From Bacteroidota bacterium (lineage in GTDB: Bacteria; Bacteroidota; Bacteroidia; Sphingobacteriales; Sphingobacteriaceae): 64,000 bases of DNA. Location of the stretch: NCBI GenBank assembly GCA_018266915.1, contig JAFDZM010000097.1, positions 42,714 to 106,713 of the forward strand, written 5' to 3'. Shown piece after piece: positions 49,100 to 58,598 of the stretch (its first letter is position 1; each line of letters starts with the position of its first letter). The position numbers and the translations under genes are program-made. The notes beneath the pieces were generated by a model that searched no databases, was not told the origin of the DNA, and worked only from the letters and a program-made list of their open reading frames with translations.

Positions 49100-51256
49100 T
49101 TATTGTTGTTGTGGCTGAACCGGGTTGCTGGTGTATTTGCCGCCCAGGTTGATATAGTCGGTCAGGATTTGACCTGCTTCTATTTTTAGGAAATCCAGGT
49201 CTTCATTTTTAGGCTTGGTTTCACCTTTTTTCAGCGCTTTAAAACCTAGGGCTACCCTTTTTTCGTTTTCCCGGTCAAATGATTTGGCTTCATCTGCATC
49301 ACGCTGCTTTTTCAATTCCTGCTCGTTTAGGGTTACGCTCTTTTCATTTTCGCGTTTGGTGAAATCGGCAATGTCTTCCATCAGGTATTGATAGCTCTTG
49401 CTGCTGTTCATTCTCTGGTCGTGCAGTTTGGTCAATTGCGGAACAACAGCGGTAAAATCACCAACTTTAGTATAGTCACTCTTTGCAATGACATCGAATG
49501 GCAATGCTGATGGCTCGGTATCTTCACCAAATTTATCCAATGGAATAACCGATGGGAATTTAATATCCGGAGTTACTCCTTTATGCTGGGTTGAATTTCC
49601 ACTGATACGGTAGAACTTAGCGATGGTCAGGTTTAATTGACCTAACCTGCTTTGGCTTCCGGTATTAACGGTTTTGTCGGCCTTGCCGTTCATTTTTGCC
49701 ATCAAATCGGCTAATACAGATGGTTTGATCACCTTATCCAGGTCAATGGCATTCTGCACCGTACCCTTACCATAAGTTTGAGTCCCCAGGATCAACGCAC
49801 GGCCATAATCCTGCATAGCCCCTGCAAATATCTCTGATGCTGATGCGCTGAAACGGTCGACAATAACAGCCATTGGGCCCGAGTAAGAGATAGATGGATC
49901 ATCGTCATTATCAACCTCTGTCTGATCGCGTGCATCACGAACCTGAACGATAGGGCCTGTTTTAATAAACAATCCACCCAAATCAATCGCCTCCATTAAT
50001 GAACCACCACCATTTTCACGAAGGTCGATCACCACGCCGTCCACGTTTTCGCGTTTCAGGGTGTCAAGAATCAGTTTCACGTCGCGGGTAGTGCTCTTGT
50101 AGTTTGGGTTGCCTGATTTATAGTCGTTATAATCGATATAAAATGCCGGGATAGAGATGATACCGATCTTTACTTCTTTACCGTTTGAATTGTAAGTGCG
50201 TATTTCTTTTTTAGCCGATTGGTCTTTCAAAATGATCTTTTCGCGAACCATCTCTACCACCTTAGGCTTGCTGCTGGTGCTGCTGCCTTTTGACAATACT
50301 TCCAAACGAACGATTGTTCCTTTGGTACCACGGATAAGTGCGATAGCATTTTCGATTCTCCAGCCAATTATATTTTGGAATTCACCGGTTTTACCTTGAG
50401 CCACACCAACGATGCGGTCCTCCGGAGATAGCTGCTTGCTCTTATCAGCAGGGCCACCCGGAACGATTGATGAAATCGTCACATACTCATCCTTCGATTG
50501 CAGTGTTGCACCGATACCTTCCAGCGAGCGCGACATTTCGATATTGAAATTAGCTGCGTTAGCAGGATTAAAGTAATTGGTGTGCGGATCGACAGCATTG
50601 GTGAATGCATCCATAAAAATCTGGAACACATCCTGGTTGTTCAACTTGTTCGATTGGGACAACAGGCTCTCGTAACGTTTTTTCAGAGTTTCCTTGTCCT
50701 TAGCCAGGTCTGGATTAGCCATTTTCAGGTTAAGCAAATCATACTCCACACGTTCTGTCCATGTTTTATTTGACTCATCTTCAGAAGCAAAGTAAGGCAA
50801 ACTGTCGCGGTCAAAAGTAAAACTTTCGTGACCATTGAAATCGAAACTCTTATCCAGCTGGGCCAGCGAATATTTTATGCGGTCGTTATAACGTTTCTGG
50901 TAAACATTGAACATGTAGAATACATCAGACAAATTTCCGCTTTTCAGGTCGTCGTCAATCACATCTTTGTATTTATCAAAATCTTTAATATCAGAGGCCA
51001 GCAGGTAGTTATGGTTCTCATCAAGCGCTTTTACATAGCGTTTAAAAACTACTTCCGACAATGAATCATTTAACGGAACCTTTTTATAATTGTGCTCACT
51101 GATGATAGTGGCTATGTATTGACATACGACGCTCTGTTGTGCGTCGGGCTGAAGATCATTTGATCCGTCAACCCTTTTCATTGGCTGGTTAGCCGGAGAT
51201 GCCTTGCATGCGAACATGGCAGCAAGCACCAATAGAATATATATTTTCCTGAACAT
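49100..51256 (-). CDS. tail-specific/C-terminal processing protease Prc (S41), lipoprotein
   Basis: 718 aa from ATG 51256, which gives a signal MFRKIYILLVLAAMFAC with Cys17 as a lipobox residue; the longer frame adds 12 charged residues before it. Prc N-terminal helical domain (about 35-240), PDZ (about 243-328; YVTISSIVPGGPADK), and S41 core with VDGVVIDLRENGGGS, catalytic Ser472 in FSASASEIFAG and Lys497 in TYGKGTVQ (25 residues apart). Charged C-terminal DUF3340-like tail. Degrades misfolded or specific periplasmic proteins. Confidence 0.95.
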   Translation of the reverse strand: MFRKIYILLVLAAMFACKASPANQPMKRVDGSNDLQPDAQQSVVCQYIATIISEHNYKKVPLNDSLSEVVFKRYVKALDENHNYLLASDIKDFDKYKDVIDDDLKSGNLSDVFYMFNVYQKRYNDRIKYSLAQLDKSFDFNGHESFTFDRDSLPYFASEDESNKTWTERVEYDLLNLKMANPDLAKDKETLKKRYESLLSQSNKLNNQDVFQIFMDAFTNAVDPHTNYFNPANAANFNIEMSRSLEGIGATLQSKDEYVTISSIVPGGPADKSKQLSPEDRIVGVAQGKTGEFQNIIGWRIENAIALIRGTKGTIVRLEVLSKGSSTSSKPKVVEMVREKIILKDQSAKKEIRTYNSNGKEVKIGIISIPAFYIDYNDYKSGNPNYKSTTRDVKLILDTLKRENVDGVVIDLRENGGGSLMEAIDLGGLFIKTGPIVQVRDARDQTEVDNDDDPSISYSGPMAVIVDRFSASASEIFAGAMQDYGRALILGTQTYGKGTVQNAIDLDKVIKPSVLADLMAKMNGKADKTVNTGSQSRLGQLNLTIAKFYRISGNSTQHKGVTPDIKFPSVIPLDKFGEDTEPSALPFDVIAKSDYTKVGDFTAVVPQLTKLHDQRMNSSKSYQYLMEDIADFTKRENEKSVTLNEQELKKQRDADEAKSFDRENEKRVALGFKALKKGETKPKNEDLDFLKIEAGQILTDYINLGGKYTSNPVQPQQQ

Positions 51257-51429
51257 ATCTTTTACTCGCTTTAAATCTAAACTGAACATCAATACTCGTG
51301 CCTATTATAGCTTTGCTAATGTAAATAAAAAGAGACAGTGTAAATACTGCCTCTGTCATAGAAATAACAATATTACAATTTATGTTTTACTTGGACGGAT
51401 AATAACGCGGAAAGTTTCAAAGCGGTATG

Positions 51430-52059
51430 TTAAAGTGCTTTCTTTTCGGCATTTAAGGTGCCTTCCGCATATTTTACATCAGGTTTTGAAGGTGTACCGT
51501 TATTCTGGGCCAACAAAAGTATTTGTTTTTCAATATCAGTAGTTTGAGTCTGCATACCCAATGAGCGTGATAAATCGCGTGCTTCCATCAGGTCAGTTCT
51601 TGCTGACGATATATCGCCAATGTTCACTTTTATAACCGCCAGGCCGAGCAAATTGCTCATGGTGTGCTTGTCGTCGTTTTGTTCGCGCGATATGTTGTTG
51701 CTTTGCAGATAATACCATTTGGCCTCAGACCAGCGGTGCAGCTTAACATACAAAGCCGCCAGATCGCTGAAATTATAGCTGGCATCATTATAAACGCGGA
51801 AACGCATGTTGTGCTTAGCCTGCTCCATTACCATTTTTGAAGTGGCAACAAGAGTGAATTCGCAGGTTTCCAGTACGATTGGCTGAGCCTGTAAACTATT
51901 TAATTTTAAAATGTTATCGGTGCTAACAAACTGATGCCCTTTCGCAGGCGGAAGGGCAGGTAGTACGATGTGTTTCTTTTTGAAACCTAACTTTTCCCAA
52001 ATTTGGGCCGAGGCCGAAAAGCTGATCAGGCAAAAGAAAATGATTAGTCTTATACGCAT
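51430..52059 (-). CDS. exported TPR-like protein
   Basis: 209 aa, signal peptide MRIRLIIFFCLISFSASAQ. YNDASYNFSDLAALYVKLHRWSEAKWYYLQSNNISREQND and DKHTMSNLLGLAVIKVNIGDISSARTDLMEARDLSRSLG read as two tetratricopeptide-type helix pairs, so it probably binds other envelope proteins. No catalytic motif. It lies 137 bp after the Prc gene start on the same strand, and may belong to another unit. Confidence 0.7.
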   Translation of the reverse strand: MRIRLIIFFCLISFSASAQIWEKLGFKKKHIVLPALPPAKGHQFVSTDNILKLNSLQAQPIVLETCEFTLVATSKMVMEQAKHNMRFRVYNDASYNFSDLAALYVKLHRWSEAKWYYLQSNNISREQNDDKHTMSNLLGLAVIKVNIGDISSARTDLMEARDLSRSLGMQTQTTDIEKQILLLAQNNGTPSKPDVKYAEGTLNAEKKAL

Positions 52060-52131
52060 TTATTCTATCCCAGTGCTACTAATTAATTTGCTAATATACA
52101 TATAAAATTGATTAACAAGCCATTGCGAGGT

Positions 52132-52974
52132 TTAACTAAAAACCTCTACCAGCCCGTCGTGCAGTGCCCACACCATATAGGGGCGGGTGTCAGCATGAAA
52201 AGTATCACCGTTAGCAGCAATCCCAATCACTCCTGCGCACCCGTTAAACGATTTTAATTCGTTTAAGGTTTTGTTTGTAGCATCCTGAATTGCCATTCCG
52301 TCGGTTACCCTGGTCACTATTTTTGGCGCTACCGCCCCGCTCACAATATCTTCGCCTATACCCGTGCAGGATACACCCGCGTATGGATTTACATAGTTAC
52401 CCGCCGCAGTAGCCGAATCGCTTACGCGGTAAGGAATCTGGAAACCTTTGCCCCCGGTGGAGGTCGCGGCGGCCAAATCACCATAAATATCCAGTGCTAC
52501 GCAGCCTACGGTACCCATACGTATGGAATCGCTCAGTTTCTTCTCATACTCCTTGCGGCGCATGGGTGTTTCCGGGTTGTAAAAAGGGAATCCATTATAA
52601 CGGGCAAATTCAATGGCCCCCTTGCCGCTCAATACCCTGTCTTCCCTATGCATTAGTTTTTCAGCTACGCGGATAGGGTTTCTAACCCCTTCGATATTAA
52701 TAACACCCGAAAACTGCATGGATTTCCCGTCCATTAAAGAGGCGCTCATCCTGATCTTGCCATCGCTTTGAATTTGCGAACCTGTGCCTGCGTTGAAAAG
52801 ATCGCAATCTTCCAGGAGCGCTACGGTGTATACCACCGTTTCAATAGCATTGTGCGTTTGAAGGTAGCGGTAACCCAATTGCACAATTTCGCGCAATGCC
52901 TGTTGCTTGGCGTACTTCACCTCCTGGTTGGTTCTCCACTCGCTAAAAAAGCCTCCATGAATAATCAGTTTCAT
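52132..52974 (-). CDS. iaaA: isoaspartyl peptidase/L-asparaginase (Ntn hydrolase)
   Basis: 280 aa from ATG 52974. Typical features are IHGGF near the start, FNAGTGSQIQSDGKIRMSASLMDG (about 60-83), MGTVGCVALD with the autocleavage site between Gly154 and Thr155, GDLAAATSTGGKGFQIPYRV and AGVSCTGIGEDIVSGAVA. The proenzyme cuts itself at Thr155, whose amine is then the nucleophile, removing isoaspartyl residues from peptides and hydrolysing asparagine. Cytoplasmic, no signal. Stands alone. Gene symbol is by family only. Confidence 0.9.
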   Translation of the reverse strand: MKLIIHGGFFSEWRTNQEVKYAKQQALREIVQLGYRYLQTHNAIETVVYTVALLEDCDLFNAGTGSQIQSDGKIRMSASLMDGKSMQFSGVINIEGVRNPIRVAEKLMHREDRVLSGKGAIEFARYNGFPFYNPETPMRRKEYEKKLSDSIRMGTVGCVALDIYGDLAAATSTGGKGFQIPYRVSDSATAAGNYVNPYAGVSCTGIGEDIVSGAVAPKIVTRVTDGMAIQDATNKTLNELKSFNGCAGVIGIAANGDTFHADTRPYMVWALHDGLVEVFS

Positions 52975-53279
52975 CGGCAAGTACTTTTAAATATTCAACA
53001 AGATGAATTGCGATGCGCAGGTTTCGGGGTATCTATCAAATTTACGCACAAAAAATCCATAAGACAAAACTTATGAATGAATATCCCCTAAACGGTTTTT
53101 GTCCGGATTGATTGCTTAATTGTTTGAAAAATATCGTTACAAGTAATATTTATTGCAAAAATAGGGTGTCATACTGAGGCCCTCGTAGTGTGGTGCGTAA
53201 AGGCCTTTGCCCGCATGCTTCGAGAGCCTCAGCATGACACCTTCGCACATTTTTCTCCTTTTTGGACAACTTCTGAGTA
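52975..53279. other. 305-bp gap between iaaA and the glycosylase gene
   Basis: Holds repeat family A copy 2 (53164-53247); the rest (52975-53160) shows a short A/T-rich stretch but no recognisable promoter, RNA or gene. Confidence 0.6.
53164..53247. repeat. palindromic repeat family A, copy 2
   Basis: Shares ACTGAGGC, GTAGTGTGGTGCGTAAAGGC-like centre and ATGCTTCGAGAGCCTCAGCATGACACC-like right arm with copy 1 at 13400-13482, in the same orientation. Here it follows the glycosylase gene. Confidence 0.75.
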
Positions 53280-53930
53280 TTATTTCAATACAGCAGATTT
53301 GGATGATGGTCGCGGGGTGCTTAAATAATAATGCCAGAGCAGCATGGCGGCAAGGGTGCGGTAAGGCCGCCATTGTTCGGCTATCAGCAGCATTTCTGGT
53401 TGCGTAATTGTGTGATGTAATTTCTTGATCCTTTTTAAAGCATTCACTGCAGCCAGGTCGCCAATAGGAAAAATATCTGTGCGTTGCAGGGCGAACATCA
53501 GGTATACATCGGCTGTCCAGTTGCCGATGCCTTTAAGTGCAGTTAATTGTGCGCGGACTTCTTCATCAGGCATGTGATGAAATTCTTCCAATTTTAGTTG
53601 TCCGCTTAGCAAGGCCTCTGCCAGATATTTAATATACCCGCTTTTTTGACGGCTTACGTAGCAGGCACGCATTTCTTCGTCAGTAAGTAGCAGTACACGA
53701 GCGGGGGCCAATTCTTGGACGCGTTCTTTCAGTTTATTTAAAGCTGATAGTGCCGACGCCAGCGAAACCTGTTGCTCTAAAATGATATGCACCAGCGATT
53801 CAAAACTATTTGGCCTCGACCAAAATGGCGGATAACCATGGGTATCAATAATATATTGCAGTTCGGTATCGGCAGTTGCCAGTTGATCGCAGATAGAGCG
53901 GTAATTGGATTGATCAAACTGTTGTATCAT
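53280..53930 (-). CDS. DNA-3-methyladenine glycosylase II-like (AlkA/HhH-GPD)
   Basis: 216 aa. ILEQQVSLASALSALNKLKER is the conserved entry helix; helix-hairpin-helix LKGIGNWTADVYLMFAL lies at 132-148, and the catalytic Asp158 follows in FPIGDLAAVNALK. The protein removes alkylated bases from DNA, starting base-excision repair, in the cytoplasm. It lacks the N-terminal domain of E. coli AlkA and is nearer the short AlkA-like form. It is divergent from rarA across 62 bp, so both genome-maintenance genes may share a control region. Confidence 0.9.
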   Translation of the reverse strand: MIQQFDQSNYRSICDQLATADTELQYIIDTHGYPPFWSRPNSFESLVHIILEQQVSLASALSALNKLKERVQELAPARVLLLTDEEMRACYVSRQKSGYIKYLAEALLSGQLKLEEFHHMPDEEVRAQLTALKGIGNWTADVYLMFALQRTDIFPIGDLAAVNALKRIKKLHHTITQPEMLLIAEQWRPYRTLAAMLLWHYYLSTPRPSSKSAVLK

Positions 53931-53992
53931 ATAATTGTTCCTAAAATACTAAATTTTTTAGGATTTGAATTTTTATTTACGAATTTTACTAC

Positions 53993-55273
53993 ATGAACAA
54001 TTTGCCGCCATTAGCCGAGCGCATGCGTCCGAAGTCGCTGGATGATTATGTTGGCCAGAAACACCTGGTTGGGAAGGGTGCGGTATTGCGCAAAGCCATT
54101 GAATCGGGCTCGTTGCCGTCCATGATCTTCTGGGGACCACCGGGTGTGGGTAAAACTACGCTGGCATATATCATTTCGCAGACATTATACCGCCCTTTCT
54201 TTTCGCTAAGCGCGATCAACTCGGGTGTAAAGGATGTACGGGAAGTGATCGAAAAGGCATCCCAATTAAGGGAACTAGGTGAAACGCTGCCTATCTTATT
54301 TATCGACGAAATACACCGTTTCTCCAAATCTCAGCAGGACTCTCTTTTGGGAGCTGTGGAGCGCGGTATTGTTACCCTGATTGGCGCTACTACTGAAAAC
54401 CCATCGTTTGAGGTTATCTCGGCTTTGCTGTCACGGTGCCAGGTTTATATACTGCAATCGTTGGAGGAAGATGATTTGGTCAACCTGATCAACAAAGCGA
54501 TGAAGGAGGATGTGGTGCTAAAGCAAAAGAATATTGAGGTTAAGGAATATGAAGCTTTGCTCCGGCTTTCGGGCGGTGATGCCCGTAAACTGCTGAATAT
54601 TTTTGAGCTGCTGGTGAATGCCTTCCCGACTAAAAAGATTGTTATCACCAATGAGGTTGCCTTGCAACACGTACAACAAAACATGGCGTTGTATGATAAA
54701 ACCGGCGAGCAGCACTATGATATTATCTCCGCCTTTATCAAATCCATGCGAGGCAGCGATCCGAATGGAGCGGTTTACTGGCTGGCGCGTATGATTGTGG
54801 GTGGAGAAGATCCGCTGTTTATTGCACGACGTATGCTGATCCTGGCTTCGGAAGACATCGGCAATGCTAATCCCAACGCCTTATTATTGGCCCAATCCTG
54901 CTTTGAAGCGGTGAATGTGATCGGCTGGCCGGAATCGCAATTGATCCTGTCGCAAACGGCTATTTATTTGGCAACTTCGCCTAAAAGTAACTCGGCAACA
55001 ACTGCTATTGGAGCGGCAATTGCTTTGGTAAAAGAACATGGTGATCTGCCTGTGCCTTTGCATTTGCGCAACGCACCAACCAAATTGATGAAGAATATTG
55101 GCTATGGCAAGGAATATAAATATGCTCATAGTTTCGAAGGTAATTTCGTCGACCAGGATTTTCTGCCGGAAGCTATCAGGGGGACCAAAATTTACGACCC
55201 CGGCAACAATTCCCGCGAAGCGGAAACCAAAGAAAAACTGAAGAAGCTTTGGGGCGAACGGTATAAATATTAA
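53993..55273 (+). CDS. rarA: replication-associated recombination protein A (RarA/MgsA, AAA+)
   Basis: 426 aa. Walker A GPPGVGKTT (48-56), Walker B ILFIDEIHRF (about 99-108), sensor 1 LIGATTENPSFE and arginine-finger region LLSRCQVY identify the clamp-loader-like RarA. The C-terminal MgsA domain has GSDPNGAVYWLARMIVGGEDPLFIARRMLILASEDIG and ends GTKIYDPGNNSREAETKEKLKKLW. It acts at blocked replication forks and binds SSB. MNNLPPLAERMRPKSLDDYVGQ is the typical start. Confidence 0.97.
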   Translation: MNNLPPLAERMRPKSLDDYVGQKHLVGKGAVLRKAIESGSLPSMIFWGPPGVGKTTLAYIISQTLYRPFFSLSAINSGVKDVREVIEKASQLRELGETLPILFIDEIHRFSKSQQDSLLGAVERGIVTLIGATTENPSFEVISALLSRCQVYILQSLEEDDLVNLINKAMKEDVVLKQKNIEVKEYEALLRLSGGDARKLLNIFELLVNAFPTKKIVITNEVALQHVQQNMALYDKTGEQHYDIISAFIKSMRGSDPNGAVYWLARMIVGGEDPLFIARRMLILASEDIGNANPNALLLAQSCFEAVNVIGWPESQLILSQTAIYLATSPKSNSATTAIGAAIALVKEHGDLPVPLHLRNAPTKLMKNIGYGKEYKYAHSFEGNFVDQDFLPEAIRGTKIYDPGNNSREAETKEKLKKLWGERYKY

Positions 55274-55313
55274 TAGAGACTCCCTTAACAAATAAATATC
55301 TCGAAAGAATTAT

Positions 55314-55420
55314 AATATTGGCCTTCGTGTTCTTTGTGTCTTCTTTGCGTACTCAGTGGTTAAAATTTCTACCACAAAGAGAACAGAGGAGGCACAAAGT
55401 GGCACAGAGATTTTATATAG
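55314..55420. repeat. palindromic CTTTGTG/CACAAAG intergenic element
   Basis: CTTCGTGTTCTTTGTGTCTT with GTGGTTAAAATTT at the centre and ACCACAAAGAGAACAGAGGA, AGGCACAAAGTGGCACAGAG on the right: a long imperfect inverted repeat. Elements built from CTTTGTG and CACAGAG words occur between genes in several bacterial phyla, from general knowledge. It lies between rarA and the acetyltransferase gene. Confidence 0.6.
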
Positions 55421-55483
55421 CAAAATATTATTAACATCAATATTTCAAATTGTACTATAAAGGTAGTCTCTACGGGATTTATC

Positions 55484-55491
55484 TATATTTG
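55484..55491 (+). promoter_or_regulatory. -7 box (TATATTTG) directly before the GNAT start
   Basis: Exact TAnnTTTG only 4 bp before the ATG. If used, transcription would start at or just beside the start codon and give a leaderless mRNA. No TTG at the normal distance. Confidence 0.4.
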
Positions 55492-55495
55492 AAAC

Positions 55496-55993
55496 ATGTA
55501 CACCATCCGACAAGCCTCCCTACACGATCTTGACACCATAATAGAAATTGCTGAAAAAACCTGGTGGGCTACCTATTCGCCTATATTGGAAAAAGAGCAG
55601 ATAGAATTTATGCTGAACAAGATCTATTCGGTCGAAAACATCTCTGCACAGTTGGAGCACGGCACGCAAACCTATTTATTGCTGATTGAAGATAGTAAGC
55701 CGGTAGCGTTCGCAGGTTATTCGCCACGCGAAGAAGACCCGGAGATATATAAACTCCATAAACTATACTGTCTGCCCGAAACACAGGGGAAAGGTTATGG
55801 AAAAGTGCTGATCAATGAAGTTGCTCAAAAAACTATCGAAGCCGGTAAGCATACGCTCGACCTGAATGTGAACCGCTACAACAAAGCGAAGAATTTTTAC
55901 GAGAAAATGGGGTTCAATGTGGCTTATGAAGAAGATATACCTATCGGGCCGTATTGGATGAATGATTATGTGATGCGGAAAGAGTTAATTTAA
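55496..55993 (+). CDS. GNAT-family N-acetyltransferase
   Basis: 165 aa, soluble. IRQASLHDLDTIIEIAEKTWWATY opens the fold, KLYCLPETQGKGYGKVLINEV (about 92-112) is the acetyl-CoA pyrophosphate-binding loop (Q-x-x-G-x-G), and LDLNVNRYNKAKNFYEKMGF near 121-140 is the usual C-terminal signature. The substrate is not predictable; relatives acetylate ribosomal proteins, polyamines or amino sugars. Ends in YWMNDYVMRKEL, a common tail of this subgroup. Confidence 0.9.
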   Translation: MYTIRQASLHDLDTIIEIAEKTWWATYSPILEKEQIEFMLNKIYSVENISAQLEHGTQTYLLLIEDSKPVAFAGYSPREEDPEIYKLHKLYCLPETQGKGYGKVLINEVAQKTIEAGKHTLDLNVNRYNKAKNFYEKMGFNVAYEEDIPIGPYWMNDYVMRKELI

Positions 55994-56036
55994 TTAGCTA
56001 TATTTATTCATTAATCCATTAAAACCTTTGAACCTT

Positions 56037-56591
56037 ATGAGCCCGTTTTTAAGTAAAGCATCCAAGATCAAGTTAAGAGTATTAGCGTGGTACCAGATAG
56101 TAGGGGGCATTGTTGGCCTGGGAATTACCTTTTGGCTAATTTTTCGCGTAGGTCAGGTAAATTCACTGATGATACTGATCATATTATTTGCATTAGCATT
56201 ATACGCATTTTCAATTTATAGCGGAAGGCTATTGCTAATTGATAAATACAGTAAAGGGCTCCGGTTGACTATAATCAACCAGGCATTACAGGTTCTTCAG
56301 TTTGCTATGATGGGTTATGGCTACTTATATGTTTCAGGACTAATGTTAACAGTTGGCATAAAGGTAGAGAATGGGTTCACTTTTGATTTTAATTTCGCTT
56401 TAGCATCAACCTGGAACATGTCAATTGCATCTTCCGAAACGGCATTCAACATTTCTATAAATTTGGTCGCCATATACTTTATCTATTTCTCGAACAAACT
56501 CAAATCAACTATTGAAAAAGAAAAAGCCAGCTACGAAGAACAGGAAATTTCTGAAGAGCCGGGTGACGAAAAACTGGCACTCGAAATATAG
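56037..56591 (+). CDS. membrane protein of unknown function
   Basis: 184 aa from ATG 56037 (a TTG three codons earlier is in frame). Four hydrophobic stretches, about 20-39, 45-62, 80-106 and 140-155, and a charged, Glu-rich C-terminus. No family recognised. It ends 2 bp from the stop codon of the convergent membrane-protein gene and starts 43 bp after the acetyltransferase gene. Confidence 0.6.
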   Translation: MSPFLSKASKIKLRVLAWYQIVGGIVGLGITFWLIFRVGQVNSLMILIILFALALYAFSIYSGRLLLIDKYSKGLRLTIINQALQVLQFAMMGYGYLYVSGLMLTVGIKVENGFTFDFNFALASTWNMSIASSETAFNISINLVAIYFIYFSNKLKSTIEKEKASYEEQEISEEPGDEKLALEI

Positions 56592-56593
56592 CG

Positions 56594-57196
56594 CTATAAG
56601 GATGATGCTGAATCTGTTTTTTTAATTAATCTCTTTCCGGCATATATCATATAAACTCCATAACAAGAAGTAGCAATGGCTGTACCCACGCCAACAAAGG
56701 AGTCCACTGTGGCTGCTGAATAGGATTTATTTAATAGCAAACCGATACCTATAATGGCTATAATGGTCGTCCAGGTTGCAAGGTAATAATCAATGGTTCT
56801 TCTGAATACCCTTGCTAATGGGTAAAAATGCAGCCCGACAACTAATGCGATAACGGGTATCGTCAGATCGGCGTAGCCAATGTTGATCACGATATTGATG
56901 CCGACAAAAATCAGCAAACCTTCGGCCCCGAAAATGATGCCGAACCATTTTTCGGGTCGTTTTTCTTCGGCCTTATCTGCTTCACTTTGGGATTTTGGGA
57001 AACGCTTAGCTTCACGGAAATACTTTATCGCATTGAAAACGAGTGTCAGCGCAATAAGAGAGAATAGCATCAATACGATCAATCCATTACTGCCCATGCT
57101 GCCATAGGCAATGCCTGTCCACATCATGGTAAAGAAAGCCATCATTATTAAACCAGTACCTACGCTTTGTATGGCAATGCGGGGAATAGTACTCAT
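56594..57196 (-). CDS. membrane protein of unknown function
   Basis: 200 aa with six predicted helices (about 10-30, 36-56, 84-106, 110-125, 138-153 and 163-183) separated by short loops, and a charged loop around 66-82. Small integral inner-membrane protein; no family recognised with certainty. Convergent with the neighbouring membrane gene with 2 bp between the stops; the M28 peptidase gene lies downstream on the same strand after an 80-bp palindromic gap. Confidence 0.6.
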   Translation of the reverse strand: MSTIPRIAIQSVGTGLIMMAFFTMMWTGIAYGSMGSNGLIVLMLFSLIALTLVFNAIKYFREAKRFPKSQSEADKAEEKRPEKWFGIIFGAEGLLIFVGINIVINIGYADLTIPVIALVVGLHFYPLARVFRRTIDYYLATWTTIIAIIGIGLLLNKSYSAATVDSFVGVGTAIATSCYGVYMIYAGKRLIKKTDSASSL

Positions 57197-57199
57197 ATG

Positions 57200-57265
57200 T
57201 TTTTAGGGTAGCGGTGGCAGCAGCAGTTGGCAGTTTTCTAAATTACTGCTACTGCAAACTGCCAC
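57200..57265. repeat. GGCAGT/ACTGCC imperfect palindrome
   Basis: GTAGCGGTGGCAGCAGCAGT and GGCAGTTTTC on the left pair imperfectly with CAAACTGCCACTGCTACTG on the right, forming a hairpin in the 80-bp gap. Confidence 0.55.
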
Positions 57266-57276
57266 TGCTACTGATT

Positions 57277-58578
57277 TTATCTTTCCAATTTAGGCACCCT
57301 CGTAGGTGTATCCGTGCCTGCCACAATGGTTCGCGAACTTAAAGCAATAGCCCTGATGGTTGAGGTAATATTGCCTACATCCAGTGTGCTAAATTCATCG
57401 CCGACGGTATGATATAGTTTATCGATATCGATCTGGTCTGTGGAGATGGTGTGCGCCGGAACGCCAACGCGTGCGAGGGATGCATTATCGCTACGGTAAA
57501 ACAAGTCTTGATCAGGGTATGGATCGGGGTAAAATTTGAAGGCAGTACCTTCTAAATTTTTCTGCAAAATCTTGCCGAAATCTGATCTTTCAAAACCTGT
57601 TATAAATGCTGAATTCTGACCGAATTTGGAGGCTTTACCAATCATCTCAATATTGAACATTGCTACCACTTTATCCGGATCAACCGTTTTGGCAAAGTAT
57701 TGGGAACCATATTCACCAATCTCTTCAGCCGTAAAAGCAACAAATATTAAGGTACGGGCATTATTGTTTAACTTTTTGTAATACTTTGCCAGGCTGATCA
57801 CAGCGGTTGTACCCGAAGCATCATCATCTGCACCATTGGCTATACTATCACCTTTAACCGGGGCAATGATACCCAGGTGATCATAATGGCCCGAGAATAC
57901 AACATATTCATTAGGCTTGGTTTTGCCCGGTATAATACCTGCGACGTTAAATAAAGGTAATTCCTTGCTAGTCATTTCATAATTGACGGTAAATGATTTC
58001 ACTTCATCAAACGTTCCTAAAACATAAACTAACCCTATTTTCTTACCCTGTTTATCTTTAAAAGATACATTACCCGCCCCCAGGTAATTGCGTATGCGTT
58101 TAAACATATCGCTGAACTTCGGGTCAACCAGTATGAGCATATTTTTGCGGCTCTGCATAGCTGACAGGAAAATTTTCCGAAGATTGCTATCAGGGGTCAC
58201 TTTTACAATTTGAGCGTCTTCAAGCTTATTCCAACTAAATGATTCACCACCCTGAACAGCAATTTTATCGGAAGTAACCGTAGTTCCATTTATACTTACC
58301 TCGGCTTTCGTTGGCGTACTTTTGATCATCGTAAAATTTTGACGATAACCTGTATTGCCTTCCATCGGTTGCAAACCAATTTGTTTGTACTCGTTTTCGA
58401 TAAACTGTGCGGCTTTTTCAATACCGGGAGTAAAAGTGGCCCGGCCTTGCATATCATCGGCAGAAAGCGTTTTGATGATGCGTTCCACATCATCCTGTTT
58501 GATCATTTTATTGACATCCTGCGCGTAGCTACCGCAGGCGACTGCGATAAACGCAATCAAGGTTGTAAGTTTTTTCAT
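57277..58578 (-). CDS. M28-family zinc metallopeptidase, exported
   Basis: 433 aa with signal peptide MKKLTTLIAFIAVACGSYAQ. A PA-like insert (about 120-200) precedes the catalytic core: His231-x-Asp233 (SGHYDHLG), bridging Asp251 in NGADDDASGTTA, catalytic Glu285/286 (FTAEEIGEYGS), Glu311 in NIEMIG and His390 (DKLYHTVGDE) as zinc ligands. It is an aminopeptidase acting in the periplasm. A hairpin leader element lies 20 bp upstream, and the M61 peptidase gene ends just before that, so both peptidases may be one transcript. Confidence 0.93.
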   Translation of the reverse strand: MKKLTTLIAFIAVACGSYAQDVNKMIKQDDVERIIKTLSADDMQGRATFTPGIEKAAQFIENEYKQIGLQPMEGNTGYRQNFTMIKSTPTKAEVSINGTTVTSDKIAVQGGESFSWNKLEDAQIVKVTPDSNLRKIFLSAMQSRKNMLILVDPKFSDMFKRIRNYLGAGNVSFKDKQGKKIGLVYVLGTFDEVKSFTVNYEMTSKELPLFNVAGIIPGKTKPNEYVVFSGHYDHLGIIAPVKGDSIANGADDDASGTTAVISLAKYYKKLNNNARTLIFVAFTAEEIGEYGSQYFAKTVDPDKVVAMFNIEMIGKASKFGQNSAFITGFERSDFGKILQKNLEGTAFKFYPDPYPDQDLFYRSDNASLARVGVPAHTISTDQIDIDKLYHTVGDEFSTLDVGNITSTIRAIALSSRTIVAGTDTPTRVPKLER

Positions 58579-58598
58579 CGAGTTAATTATTTTTTAAA

